Shown: piece after piece, positions 36,040 through 46,068 of the stretch | Layout of the letters: each line of letters opens with the position of its first letter | Numbering within the stretch: the stretch's first letter is position 1 | DNA from: Micavibrio_A sp964539025 | Lineage (GTDB): Bacteria > Pseudomonadota > Alphaproteobacteria > Micavibrionales > Micavibrionaceae | Direction: 5' to 3' | Length of the DNA stretch: 64,000 bases | NCBI GenBank assembly: GCA_964539025.1 | Contig: CAZIFA010000003.1 | Location: 124,001 to 188,000, forward strand | Notes under the pieces: generated by a model | What the model was told of the DNA's origin: nothing | What the model saw: only the letters and a program-made list of their open reading frames with translations | Database searches by the model: none | Position numbers and translations under genes: made by a program

Positions 36040-39000
36040 TTAGAATTTGTAACCGGCGCGGAGAGAACCGGAATGCGCACTGTAGTCCGACTTGATTTCG
36101 TAATCATAGTCAGCCGTGAACGTCCAGTTGTTGTCCATGCTGTAAGCCAGCGAAGCACCGATGTTGCCTGTGCCTCTGGAAGGCTCAAGACCGTTCGTCT
36201 GGAAGCTCGCGCCGCCGCCCGTAAAGGTGGACGTGGACGATACATCATCGCCGACCAAGTCATGACGGTAGCCAACATTGATGGCCGGACGGATTCTGGA
36301 GCCTTCGCCGGCATCCAGATCCCAAGCCATTTCAGCGCCTACGCCCAGTTCGAAGATATCCAGATCTTCGCTGTTGACCGTCAGGTTAGCACCGCCTGCA
36401 CCATCTTCACCGTAGTTGTCGATGTCGATGTGCTGGTAGTGAGCCAAGATGTGAGGCGTCAAAGTACCGCTCTTCGATACTTCGAACTCACGACCGGTTT
36501 CTACGTAAGCAATGTACTGATTGCTGTCGTAATCAGCGTTAGCGTTCAAACCAGAAACACCGCCAACATTGAAGCGTGTCTGGTCGATATCGTTCCAGGC
36601 AAAGCCCAGCGTACCGCTGACGTATGTCTGAGGCGCAACATCATAATCTCCGTACAAGGAAACCTGATAGCTGTCGACATCAGATTCAGTGTTGTTGGCG
36701 TTATCCGAGTCAACATCCGTGGTAGCATAGCTCAAAGCCACGCCGACCGTTGCCTTATCAAGCATGTTGGCCGTGTCCATACCGGCTGCGAGACCGTATG
36801 TATCAGCGTCATAGCCATCAATACCGTCGCGACGGTCCTGATCAGCCATTTGTCCGAAACCTTGTGCCCAGATGGAAACGCCGTTGTTCAGTTCACCGGC
36901 AACCATACCTGTCTCTACACCATTACGCAGCGAAGCCAGACGAGTGTTGTTGACATCGACGGATTGTACCGAAGCGTTAAAGCCTCCGACAACCGCACCG
37001 CCGTCAACCGTAGGACCGGCAGCTTCAAGAACTTCGTTGAAAGCATCTTGAGTAGAAGCCGCAGCGAGGTTGTCTGCGATCTGCATGATCTGGGCGTTTG
37101 CCGTTCCAGCCAAGCTGGCAGCGCTCAAACCGTCCATCGTCTGCGCAAGGCCAACGCTTTCCGTGTTAGCAGCAAGAGAGGCTGCTGTTGTACGTGCCAC
37201 AGTGATGTCTGTGTTAGCACCGTTATCAACCGCAGTAAACGTGTACTGGATGGAGTTATCAGTAAGAACGCCCGGTGCAGTAACATCGATGACTTGCAGA
37301 ACGGAAGCGGCAGTTCCCGCACCAACATCACCTGTCACGTTGATCGACAAGCGCGAATTGGCAATCGTGCTTGCACCGCCACTATCTACCATTATACCGA
37401 AGTCTGACGCTGCCAACGTACCATTGGCATCAATCACATTCAGGACATAAGCACCAGTGTCCGTGAATGAAGCCGCTGTCAAAGTTGCGCCAGAACTTAC
37501 ACGGCTGGTACCCGTGTTCGTGAAGGCACCGTCGAAGTCTGCGTTCGCAGCGAAGCGAGCTGTTGCACTCGCGGCAACCGTGGCGGAAGCCAGAGAAGCA
37601 GCGTCAGCGGCACCGATAACGCCAGAGAACGTTACGTCAGTTGCCGACGTACCGGTACCAACGTTCAGAATACCTTCGTTGTCGGCTTGACCACCAAGCG
37701 TACCGGATACTGTTTGCGCCGATGTGCCGATAAATGACAACGTATCCGATGCATCAAGCAGAGACGCATCAACATACCAGTTTCCTGTCGACGTTACCGT
37801 CTGAGCGTTGCCGCCGGCGTTCTGCATCGTAAATGCAGCCAGAGAGTGCGATGTGCTTGCACCGACATTGCCTGTGAAGGCTGTCGTACCGCCACCGGCA
37901 TCGTTGGCTACGGTGATTGTACCTTGCCCATCCGTTGTGTTGGTGAAGGCACTGCCGATCGTTTGAGAACCAGCGGCCAAAGCCAGCGTACCGGCACCGG
38001 AGAAGTTGGTTCCGCTCGTCATGGTGTAACCGCTAGCCGCCGTTTGCGTCAACGTTACGCCAGCGATGTCAGCCGAAGCTTGGGACATAGCGCCGTTGAA
38101 AGCGCCAGCGCCGTCAACATCCAGCGTACCAGTTCCGCTCACAGCACCGGTAACACCGCCGCCGTTCAGACGGAGAGTACCGCTGTTGGCAACCGCACCC
38201 GAGATTGTGTTTCCAGTCGTGATCAACGTTGAGCCAGAACCAACAGTGATGTTCGTCGAACCAAAGTTTTGGTTGGTCGTAACCGTCGTGCTGCCGGTGA
38301 TCGCCGTTGTATCAATGCCCGATGTAGCAGCACCAGACAGAGTAATTGTGCTGCCGCCCGAGAAGTTGGCATTTACAGTTTCAGCCGCGCCGCCGGTAAT
38401 ACCGCCGGAGATAGCTTGCGCAGTGCCGCTGAAGTTTGCCGTAATTGTGTCTGCACCTACGTTGTTACCCAGAGCAATTGCCGAAGCGTTGTTGCCTGAA
38501 AATGTAACAGCTTGGCTGCTGCCATTGTTGTTTACGAGCAATGCGCCTGTGTGGGTGCTGTTACCAGAAAACGTCACGCCGGAAGCATGCGTGTTGGTGA
38601 CGTTAATTTCACCGTTACCCGCAATAACGCCTGCGACGCTCTGGGCGCTCGTACCATCAACATTCAAGACAGCCTGACCGACCGCGCCGTTTGTCAGCGT
38701 CAAGCCGCCAGTAAACGTGGTGTTACCAAAGATATTCAAGCTAGCATCGTTCGTCGCATCTGCCGCGCCGCCCGTTACCGTTACAGCGCCAGCGAATGTG
38801 TTCGTCGTGCCGTTCAGGTCCAACGTAGCGGTTACGCCCGTGCGGCCCGTACCTGTCGTCGTGACAGCCGTTGTGCCTGTGCCCGTTACCGTGAAGTTTC
38901 CACCGACGGTCGTTGTTACAGTCGTGTTGTTTGCGCCCGTTTCCGTGTTGCGGACGATGATGTTACCGGCCGTTGAAACCGCGCCCGTAACAGTAAGGCC

Positions 39001-39369
39001 CACGTTACGGTTCGTGGAAGCGAGAAGGTTGTCAACTGTGATATCGGCCGTGCTGGAACCCGTGAAAGAACCGATCGTGAAAGCAACGTTACCGGCATCG
39101 CCCGTCGTATCTACGGTGAGATCGCCAGTCGTTGCCGTGATGGCACCTGCCGTCACAACACCCGTTTCCGTCGTATCAAAGAGTAAATTGTTTGTTGTCA
39201 TAATGACGTTGTCACCGGCCGTCGGCGGGGCAATCATCCCATTTCCCAGAGTACCCCATATACCAGCGCCGGTCAGTGTGAGGTCAGCAGCTTGTGCAGC
39301 CGGTGCCAATGCGCCAACCGCCACAATTGCGGTACCAGCAAGAAGCGCTTTTTTGATGTTCAATTTCAT
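36040..39369 (-). CDS. Autotransporter (type Va) with repetitive beta-helix passenger
   Basis: A 1109-residue outer-membrane protein. The signal peptide ends near residue 28 (A-Q-A). Residues about 30-800 are a Gly/Ala/Thr/Asn-rich passenger of repeated short strands (patterns such as G-N-x-T-F-T-G-x-L and V-x-G-T-x-A-Q-x-V-x-G), expected to form a beta-helix. The last 270 or so residues form the translocator barrel with W-A-Q-G-F-G and a terminal A-G-Y-K-F. No Cys is evident in the passenger. It is probably a surface adhesin; the high Thr/Ser/Asn content would make it a good glycosylation target. A GGAG-containing site precedes the start. Confidence 0.88.
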   Translation of the reverse strand: MKLNIKKALLAGTAIVAVGALAPAAQAADLTLTGAGIWGTLGNGMIAPPTAGDNVIMTTNNLLFDTTETGVVTAGAITATTGDLTVDTTGDAGNVAFTIGSFTGSSTADITVDNLLASTNRNVGLTVTGAVSTAGNIIVRNTETGANNTTVTTTVGGNFTVTGTGTTAVTTTGTGRTGVTATLDLNGTTNTFAGAVTVTGGAADATNDASLNIFGNTTFTGGLTLTNGAVGQAVLNVDGTSAQSVAGVIAGNGEINVTNTHASGVTFSGNSTHTGALLVNNNGSSQAVTFSGNNASAIALGNNVGADTITANFSGTAQAISGGITGGAAETVNANFSGGSTITLSGAATSGIDTTAITGSTTVTTNQNFGSTNITVGSGSTLITTGNTISGAVANSGTLRLNGGGVTGAVSGTGTLDVDGAGAFNGAMSQASADIAGVTLTQTAASGYTMTSGTNFSGAGTLALAAGSQTIGSAFTNTTDGQGTITVANDAGGGTTAFTGNVGASTSHSLAAFTMQNAGGNAQTVTSTGNWYVDASLLDASDTLSFIGTSAQTVSGTLGGQADNEGILNVGTGTSATDVTFSGVIGAADAASLASATVAASATARFAANADFDGAFTNTGTSRVSSGATLTAASFTDTGAYVLNVIDANGTLAASDFGIMVDSGGASTIANSRLSINVTGDVGAGTAASVLQVIDVTAPGVLTDNSIQYTFTAVDNGANTDITVARTTAASLAANTESVGLAQTMDGLSAASLAGTANAQIMQIADNLAAASTQDAFNEVLEAAGPTVDGGAVVGGFNASVQSVDVNNTRLASLRNGVETGMVAGELNNGVSIWAQGFGQMADQDRRDGIDGYDADTYGLAAGMDTANMLDKATVGVALSYATTDVDSDNANNTESDVDSYQVSLYGDYDVAPQTYVSGTLGFAWNDIDQTRFNVGGVSGLNANADYDSNQYIAYVETGREFEVSKSGTLTPHILAHYQHIDIDNYGEDGAGGANLTVNSEDLDIFELGVGAEMAWDLDAGEGSRIRPAINVGYRHDLVGDDVSSTSTFTGGGASFQTNGLEPSRGTGNIGASLAYSMDNNWTFTADYDYEIKSDYSAHSGSLRAGYKF

Positions 39370-39585
39370 AGTCCCTATCTCCAGTTAGTTGGTTGGTTGT
39401 TAATTTCAGTAAAATCTTATTTAAATTCTGTGTGCAATATCACGCAGCTATGGGAATCGTAGTCACCCGCTTTTGTACCAGTCTTCAATTGGCCCGCCTA
39501 GAGCAATTGTGACAACAATGGGAAATTTCTTCCTATACCTGTTACATAAAAACCACATTCTACACCTCTGTACTCAATATGAAAA

Positions 39586-40185
39586 TCATGGTTTGACCTT
39601 GTCCAGCTTCTCTCCGAAGCCCTCCAGCGATATTCCCACATTTAATTGTTTGCCAGATCCGCCATCCATAAAGGAAAGGCCCATTACCTTACCCGCCTTC
39701 ATCGCTTTCAGAAATTCTTCTGGGAGATTTGCGGCCACGATACAGCCAGCCGCCGCGCAAGTGCGGAAAGGCGCACGCGCGGACTCTTTTCCGTCAACCG
39801 AAAGCGCGACACCTTCGGACACCATGACGCCAAGCGGCAACACGATAACCGCCTGCGCCTCACCCTTTAATTCCTTTGGATAACCCACGGCAAATTCAAC
39901 AAGGCGCTGATTTGTGTCCTGCATGACGAGTCGCTGGAACACCTCGCAATGCTTGTCCCCGTCTTCATTGCAGCGCTGCGTCCACATTTCACCGCTGGCG
40001 CGCACACCGGGCTTGGCGGCAGGCGCTTTTGCGTCGGCAGCGGGGTTTCCACCCGCCTGCGGCGCAGTAGAAACCGTTTCGCCGATAGTTTGCTGGTCGC
40101 CCGCATCCTTGCCGGAGAAGAACAGATAATAACTGCCACCCAGCACGACGAAGAGAGCAAGAGATAATAATAAAGTGCGCATCAT
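39586..40185 (-). CDS. Invasion-associated locus B (IalB) family protein
   Basis: A 199-residue protein with an N-terminal membrane anchor or uncleaved signal (about residues 5-24), an Ala/Pro-rich linker (40-65) and an IalB domain. Four cysteines in two close pairs (C-N-E-D-G-D-K-H-C and C-A-A-A-G-C) fit the disulfide pattern of the periplasmic family. IalB proteins are common in alphaproteobacteria; their general role is not settled. About 216 bases separate it from the autotransporter start, in which I see no further gene. Confidence 0.85.
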   Translation of the reverse strand: MMRTLLLSLALFVVLGGSYYLFFSGKDAGDQQTIGETVSTAPQAGGNPAADAKAPAAKPGVRASGEMWTQRCNEDGDKHCEVFQRLVMQDTNQRLVEFAVGYPKELKGEAQAVIVLPLGVMVSEGVALSVDGKESARAPFRTCAAAGCIVAANLPEEFLKAMKAGKVMGLSFMDGGSGKQLNVGISLEGFGEKLDKVKP

Positions 40186-40356
40186 GTTCGAACCACTTGG
40201 TTGAAAGCAACAATATATAAAAGGGTGAATAGCGAAAGGACGTTAGATTCAGAAAATGTCTCTGACAAGAGGGAGGCAAGAGTAAAAAGCCGTTTATACG
40301 TACTTTATATTTGTAAAGAATTTATGAAGATTTTGCAGAACCATTTTTCTGAAAAT

Positions 40357-41226
40357 TCAGATTCTGTCCACCGGTAATTTGACATATTGAACGCCTTCTT
40401 TGGGATTGCCAAAATCCCCGGCCCGCAGATTTACTTGAATAGAAGGCAACAGCAATTTCGGCACGTCCTTGCCTTCATCATCCCGGTTTCGCTTCGTGAC
40501 ATACTCTTCTCTTCCGATTCCGTCACGCACGCGAATATTCTGGTGTTTTTGTTCGGCAATAGTGGTCATGCATTGCGGCAGGCGTTTTCCCTTGGGCGGA
40601 TAATCATGACCGACATACATCCGATATTCGTCGGGCAGGCCCAAAAGCTTGCGTGATGAATCATAAGAATCCGCCGCGCTGCCGCCCGGAAAATCACAAC
40701 GCCCGGTGCCTACATCAGGAAGGAACATCGCATCGCCCACAAAGGCGGCATCGCCTATAATATAGGTCGTGTCGGCTGGGGTATGGCCGGGTGTATGAAT
40801 GATCCGCGCATTGAACGGGCCTATCGTGAATGCCTCATCGTCGGCGAAAGTGTAATCGAATTGGTAACCGTTGAGCGGCGTGTCTTCTTCGTTGTGGAAG
40901 ATCGGCTCCCATGTTTTCAGGACTTTAAGAATATGCTTGCTGATGGCCGTCTTGCCGCCCAGTTGCTTTTTAACGCGGGAAGCGCCGCTGATATGATCGG
41001 CATGGATATGCGTTTCTAAAATCCATTCGACCTCCAGTCCCTTCTTTTTGACGAAATCGATCACACGATCAACTGAAAGCGTTTTGGTACGGCCCGAATG
41101 AATATCGTAATCCAGAACCGTATCGATTACGGCGCAGCGTTTATCCGCATCCCCATCGGCATAAACGATATAACTCCATGTAGCGGTAATGGGGTCAAAA
41201 AATCCTCTGACATCGGGTTTTTTCAT
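40357..41226 (-). CDS. Metallo-beta-lactamase-fold hydrolase, persulfide dioxygenase/Blh-like
   Basis: A 289-residue MBL-fold enzyme with the metal motif His73-x-His75-x-Asp77-His78, H-T-P-G-H-T-P-A-D and the V-G-D-A-M-F segment. The P-D-V-R-G-F-F-D-P-x-T-A-T-W-S-Y start is typical of the Blh/ETHE1-like group that oxidises glutathione persulfide. The adjacent rhodanese gene supports a sulfane-sulfur role. I chose the ATG at 41226, which lies 11 bases after the rhodanese stop; the in-frame start at 41247 would overlap it. Confidence 0.87.
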   Translation of the reverse strand: MKKPDVRGFFDPITATWSYIVYADGDADKRCAVIDTVLDYDIHSGRTKTLSVDRVIDFVKKKGLEVEWILETHIHADHISGASRVKKQLGGKTAISKHILKVLKTWEPIFHNEEDTPLNGYQFDYTFADDEAFTIGPFNARIIHTPGHTPADTTYIIGDAAFVGDAMFLPDVGTGRCDFPGGSAADSYDSSRKLLGLPDEYRMYVGHDYPPKGKRLPQCMTTIAEQKHQNIRVRDGIGREEYVTKRNRDDEGKDVPKLLLPSIQVNLRAGDFGNPKEGVQYVKLPVDRI

Positions 41227-41237
41227 GAATGTTTCTT

Positions 41238-41615
41238 CTAACTGCAAACGGATTCTTTTTTCAACCCAGCGCCGTCATCGGACGTAACATCACTTTTAAG
41301 CGCATGCCCCTGTTCTTCGCAGGCAAGAATGCCGCCTTCAATGACGTGAACGTTGCGATACCCTTCCGCCACGAATTTTTCGGCGGCCTGCACCGCGCGT
41401 TTGCCGCTGCGGCATAATATATAGACACCTGAATCTTTATCCATGCCATGGCGCATCATGAAATCTGCCGGGCGCAACTGATCGAGCGGCACATGCGCGT
41501 GATCGGCGGCAAGGCGTTTTTCTGCATGTTCCATGTCTGTACGCACATCTAATATAATAGCCTCGTGTGCATTGATCGGACTTAAGTTTTTGGCAGGACA
41601 AACTTGATAATTCAT
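41238..41615 (-). CDS. Rhodanese-domain sulfurtransferase
   Basis: A 125-residue single rhodanese domain. The active-site Cys68 lies in C-R-S-G-K-R, and I-L-D-V-R-T-D marks the domain start. It would carry sulfane sulfur as a cysteine persulfide, delivering it to the persulfide dioxygenase-like enzyme coded next. Divergent from the peroxiredoxin gene across about 107 bases. Confidence 0.88.
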   Translation of the reverse strand: MNYQVCPAKNLSPINAHEAIILDVRTDMEHAEKRLAADHAHVPLDQLRPADFMMRHGMDKDSGVYILCRSGKRAVQAAEKFVAEGYRNVHVIEGGILACEEQGHALKSDVTSDDGAGLKKESVCS

Positions 41616-41722
41616 GAGGGTATATTGGCATTTTCACACGGCAAAAGGCAATCCCGAACTTGCCCGATGACACATGGACATATAAGATGCCCCATTCACC
41701 CAAATTATATCAGGAGATAGAA

Positions 41723-42391
41723 ATGACCTTGCGCATTAACGACACAGCCCCGGATTTCACAGCGGAAACCACGCAAGGCCCCATCCGTTTCCATGAATGG
41801 CTGGGCGATTCCTGGGGCGTGATTTTCTCTCATCCGAAAAATTTTACACCTGTCTGCACAACGGAACTTGGTTATATGGCAGGCCTCGAAAAAGAATTTA
41901 AAGAACGTAACTGTAAAATAATCGGCCTAAGCGTCGACCCCGTGAGCGACCACGGTAAATGGGCGGACGACATTGAGCAATCGCAAGGACATAAAATAAA
42001 CTATCCCATGATCGGCGATGCCGATCTAAAAATCGCCAAACTTTACAACATGCTTCCCGCCGATGCTGGCGAGACATGTTCGGGCCGAACAGCGGCGACC
42101 AACGCGACCGTCCGTACGGTTTTCATTATCGCGCCAGACAAAAAAATAAAACTTATGCTTGCCTATCCGATGACAACGGGCCGGAACTTCGATGAAGTCT
42201 TACGTGTTCTGGATTCAATGCAGCTTACGGCAAAATACCAGGTGGCGACGCCCGTCAACTGGAAACCCGGTAACGATGTCATCATCGTGCCATCTGTTTC
42301 CGACGAAGAGGCAAAGCAGAAATTTCCGCAGGGCTGGAAAGCTATCCTGCCCTATTTAAGGTTGGTGGCACAGCCACGCAAAACAGGCTGA
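41723..42391 (+). CDS. 1-Cys peroxiredoxin (Prx6 type)
   Basis: A 222-residue peroxiredoxin with the peroxidatic Cys45 in P-V-C-T-T-E and the long C-terminal dimerisation arm, the usual Prx6 size. It reduces peroxides in the cytoplasm. A CAGGAG site lies seven bases before the ATG at 41723; longer frames to 41660 are not needed. It ends 13 bases from the convergent tandem GT41 gene. Confidence 0.93.
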   Translation: MTLRINDTAPDFTAETTQGPIRFHEWLGDSWGVIFSHPKNFTPVCTTELGYMAGLEKEFKERNCKIIGLSVDPVSDHGKWADDIEQSQGHKINYPMIGDADLKIAKLYNMLPADAGETCSGRTAATNATVRTVFIIAPDKKIKLMLAYPMTTGRNFDEVLRVLDSMQLTAKYQVATPVNWKPGNDVIIVPSVSDEEAKQKFPQGWKAILPYLRLVAQPRKTG

Positions 42392-42404
42392 TCTTTTATA
42401 AAGC

Positions 42405-45400
42405 TTAACCGCAATATTTTTTCCACATGGATCGGTAAGCAGCCTCTATGTTTCGTACAAATTTTTCCTGATCCATGGCAGGACTGATGGCAAATCTATC
42501 ACGTAATCCATGACGGATTTTTTTAAGATGGGCGTGGTTTTTGGCAATTGCAACCGTCTTGGATACGTATTCTTTGACATTGTCCGCGATCAAATCCGAT
42601 AGACCCGCGTTCGTCAGAACACTGACGCCGATACGTTCCAGAAAGACCTTTCCCGCGAGCGTTACAAATGGTACGCCCATCCACAAAGCATCCATACTGG
42701 TCGTGCCACCCACTGCAGGGAAAGGATCTAGGGCGATATCAATTTTGTTGTATAACACGAATCTGTTGGATGGTTTGCGCGGCTCTAGTATTATCCGGTC
42801 GAGCGGTAGGCCACATTCTCTAAAACGCCGCTCGGTCTCGGAACGAAATCGTGGGCTGTCGATTCCTGCAATCTCCAGTAAAAGCCGCGCATCCGGAATT
42901 TGCGCCAGGATTTGCGCCCATGCCGTCAGAGCCTTGTTGCTAACCCTCGAAAAATTAGCAAAACATCCAAAGGTGATATATCCGTTATCTTCAAAAGGAA
43001 GATGGTCGATTACGTCCGGGCTTTGCGCCAAAGGCTGGTAGCAACAAAAAATTTCCGGCAAACGCCACAGTGTTTCGGTGTTCAGATGCTCGGCCATACC
43101 GACTGGCTCGACATAGGCATCTGTCAGGCGATAATCCATCGCCTTCATACCGGACGTCGCGGGATGACCGAGCCACGTAACTTGTATCGGCGCGGGCTTA
43201 CGAGCCATCACCATAAGGCAATTTTGGTCCGTATGCCCTGCTGTATCCACCAATATATCGATCGAATCCGATTCAATCAGATTTGCAGCGGCATCGTCGT
43301 TTATAAAACGAATATCCCGCCAGTGATCTACATTTTGCTTTATGCTTTGTGTGATCTTATCTTCCTGAACCGTTTTGGAATACGCATAAATTTCAAAATT
43401 TTTCCGATCATGCAGCTTGGGTAGATATTCAAAAAAACAATTGACCGCGTGATCGCGAAAATCCGGCGATGCATATCCTATGCGTAGTTTGCGTTCCGGA
43501 TTTTTATCATTTTTGAAAGGCCGCTGACGTTGTAAAGGGTCGGAAACATTTTTGCCGAAGGCACGCGCAGTGTCAGCAATCTCTTCCGCTGTCACGGATT
43601 CGCAGTAAACCATAGCCAGCAATATATTGTGATAGGGAATTGGCTCTTTTGGTGCCAACCCTAATGCCTTTTTGTAGTAAAAAAACGCCTCATCGAATTG
43701 CGCGATATTCTTGCAACTTGTTGCAAGATTGTTATACGTCTGCCAATGACTGCCGTCCACTTCGATGGACTTTTTAAAATACACTATTGCTTCATCGTAT
43801 CGTCTCAATCGATCGCTGATAACACCCAGATTGTTTAATGTTTTGTATGAAGCTGGTTCCAGCTCCAGCGCATTCTTGAAATACTCAACCGCTTCTGGCA
43901 ATCGGCCCGTATTTTGGTATATAAGCCCCATATTACCGTATGCCCTTACATCCGGTTTAACATCCAAAACCTTTTGGAACCACCGTAGTGCGTCATCATA
44001 ACGCCCTTCTCCCATATATGTTTTTGCTCGGTTGAAAAAATAATCGGCATCATCGCGATCGCAATATTTATGCCACATGCCACGATACGCCTCTTCCATG
44101 TCGCGGGTAAAAGCCAGCGCATCCATGCCGGGGCTTTTTGCAAATCTATCGCGCAAATTATGACGGATTCTTTTGAGCCGCTCTCCATCCGTCGCCAGAT
44201 TCACAGCCGTCGAAATATAATCTTCCGTATTGTCAGTGACCAATTCCGGCAATCCCGCATTGGCTAAAACTGTTACACCCAGACGTGCTCCAAAATGCTT
44301 TCCCGCCAACGTTACAAGCGGCACTCCCATCCACAGCGTATCCATACTGGTCGTACCACCAACGCATGGAAACGGATCGAGCGCTATATCGATCTTATTG
44401 TACAGCACATACTGATTGGCCTTTGCTCTTGGCTCTAATATTACACGATCCAAGGGAATTTTATAGCGCTTGAGACGTTCCTGTACTTTGCCTAGAAATT
44501 TGGAATCTTCAATCCCATCTATTTCAAGAAGAAGACGCGCATTCGGCACACGCTCCAGAATTTTTGACCATGCCGCAAGAACAGGATCGCGTACTTTGAT
44601 AAAATTATTAAAGCAGCCAAAAGTAATGTAACCATTGTCTTCGAACGGCGGATGATCGATAACAGGCGGGCTGTTTTCATGAGGGCTATACACACAAAAA
44701 ATATGCGGCAGCCGCCATAACGTTTCCGTACTGAGATGTTCGCTCATGCCCGGCGGTTCGGTATAAAAATCCACGATCCGGTAATCCATGGCCTCAATAC
44801 CCGTGGTCGCCGGATACCCCAGCCATGAAACCTGTATGGGCGCGACCCTGTAAGCAAAAACCTTCAGGCTGTTATCGGCGGTATGGCCCGCCAAATCAAC
44901 CAATATGTCGATATTGTCATTCACAATGACATTGCGAATTTTATCCACGTCAAAGCCACGTACATCGCGCCAGCCATCTACATATTTTTTTATACGATCC
45001 ATGACACAATTGTCTGTCACCGTTGTGGAATAAGCATAAATTTCGAATTTTTCTTTATTATGATGCTGGAGCAAAGGTTCGACAAAATACGGAATAGGAT
45101 GTTCCCTGAAATCGGGAGATATATATCCGATACGGAGTTTACGATCTTTGTTTTTGTCGTTCGTAAAATCGGTTTTTTCGGCATATAACTTCGCCATATT
45201 TTTTCCGAATCGTTGTGCTTCTTCTGCCTGCTCTTCGGGTGAAACCGATTCCGCATAGATCATGGCCGTTAGAATATTACTGGCCATGTTATCCATGTGC
45301 GGAGAGATTCTAAGAACTTCTCTGAAACATTTTATCGCAGCATCTATATCGTTGAGACGATAATAACAAGAAGCCAGCGAGGCCCAAATAGAGTCTGCCT

Positions 45401-45734
45401 TAGGTTCTATCTCAAGATACTTATTGTAATAAACAGCCGCGTTATCATATTGCTTTAACAAATAGTATGTTCTTGCAATGTTATTCAGGTTTCCCAAAAA
45501 ACCGGGCATTTTTCCGTGCACTTGCAAGAACAGTGAGAGCGCATTTTCGTTCTCCTTCTTTTTCAGCAAAAGAGTTCCGCGTAAGAAAGGAACATTGATT
45601 TCGTCAGGATTGGATTTCAAAACCACATCGAGTAGCTGCTCCGCCTCATCCAGTCTATCCGACTGTATAAGCTTCCTTGCTCGATCCAGTGATTGCTCAA
45701 TGCCGTCTTGATCGGCCTTGGAAAGATTCGTCAT
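42405..45734 (-). CDS. Tandem double TPR-GT41 (O-GlcNAc transferase-like) protein
   Basis: A 1109-residue protein made of two complete TPR plus GT41 units. Unit one (about 1-558) has TPRs at 10-150 and a GT41 domain with D-F-R-E-H212-P, A-G-H284-T, P-C-V-G-G-T-T and G-K479-H-F-G-A-R. Unit two (about 560-1109) repeats the design with four TPRs and a GT41 domain, but reads D-F-R-D-H-A, P-A-V-G-G-T-T and G-K-V-F-L-E-R at the matching sites. The family normally has one catalytic domain per chain. Both units resemble the single copy at 16406. Function inferred: cytoplasmic glycosylation of protein Ser/Thr or Asn. Confidence 0.9.
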   Translation of the reverse strand: MTNLSKADQDGIEQSLDRARKLIQSDRLDEAEQLLDVVLKSNPDEINVPFLRGTLLLKKKENENALSLFLQVHGKMPGFLGNLNNIARTYYLLKQYDNAAVYYNKYLEIEPKADSIWASLASCYYRLNDIDAAIKCFREVLRISPHMDNMASNILTAMIYAESVSPEEQAEEAQRFGKNMAKLYAEKTDFTNDKNKDRKLRIGYISPDFREHPIPYFVEPLLQHHNKEKFEIYAYSTTVTDNCVMDRIKKYVDGWRDVRGFDVDKIRNVIVNDNIDILVDLAGHTADNSLKVFAYRVAPIQVSWLGYPATTGIEAMDYRIVDFYTEPPGMSEHLSTETLWRLPHIFCVYSPHENSPPVIDHPPFEDNGYITFGCFNNFIKVRDPVLAAWSKILERVPNARLLLEIDGIEDSKFLGKVQERLKRYKIPLDRVILEPRAKANQYVLYNKIDIALDPFPCVGGTTSMDTLWMGVPLVTLAGKHFGARLGVTVLANAGLPELVTDNTEDYISTAVNLATDGERLKRIRHNLRDRFAKSPGMDALAFTRDMEEAYRGMWHKYCDRDDADYFFNRAKTYMGEGRYDDALRWFQKVLDVKPDVRAYGNMGLIYQNTGRLPEAVEYFKNALELEPASYKTLNNLGVISDRLRRYDEAIVYFKKSIEVDGSHWQTYNNLATSCKNIAQFDEAFFYYKKALGLAPKEPIPYHNILLAMVYCESVTAEEIADTARAFGKNVSDPLQRQRPFKNDKNPERKLRIGYASPDFRDHAVNCFFEYLPKLHDRKNFEIYAYSKTVQEDKITQSIKQNVDHWRDIRFINDDAAANLIESDSIDILVDTAGHTDQNCLMVMARKPAPIQVTWLGHPATSGMKAMDYRLTDAYVEPVGMAEHLNTETLWRLPEIFCCYQPLAQSPDVIDHLPFEDNGYITFGCFANFSRVSNKALTAWAQILAQIPDARLLLEIAGIDSPRFRSETERRFRECGLPLDRIILEPRKPSNRFVLYNKIDIALDPFPAVGGTTSMDALWMGVPFVTLAGKVFLERIGVSVLTNAGLSDLIADNVKEYVSKTVAIAKNHAHLKKIRHGLRDRFAISPAMDQEKFVRNIEAAYRSMWKKYCG

Positions 45735-45980
45735 CAGATACCGTAACCTTCGAGCAAATAACTGTAAATACTAGCCCACCACCTAACTTTCATTTTATGG
45801 CAAAAATGACGTAGGGATCCTCAATGCAAGGGGTTATGCGGCACTACGTCCAACTGATTCAGTACTTAAAATTTAGCAGTAATTATCAGAGGAACGAATT
45901 CCGCAACGTTCATACCCACTCTTATATATATCAACCTTAAATGCCATTTTCAGATGATCTACGTATAAAATGCTTGACTT

Positions 45981-46009
45981 TTGACAAGTATTAAGCGAAA
46001 GTTAATGTA
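45981..46009 (+). promoter_or_regulatory. Candidate sigma-70-type promoter for the three-gene operon
   Basis: TTGACA at 45981-45986 is a perfect -35 box. At a 16-17 base spacing lies TAATGT/AATGTA (46003-46009), a weak -10. It would give a leader of about 310 bases before the coiled-coil gene. Confidence 0.35.
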
Positions 46010-46068
46010 ATCAATAAAAGAAGCGACTGGAAAAATCCAGCGCATGGGTTAACAGGGAGATTAAGATC

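Noticed and set aside
36073..37407. Long plus-strand open frame of 444 codons opposite the autotransporter
   Set aside because: It is the antisense of a repetitive, low-complexity barrel/passenger gene; composition (Val/Ile/Arg/Ser-rich), lack of a ribosome site and a clear signal-to-barrel protein on the other strand make it a shadow.
37100..39369. Repeated short units that could be taken for a CRISPR array
   Set aside because: The repeats are imperfect, in frame with the passenger coding sequence and have no constant repeat/spacer lengths; no cas genes are near.
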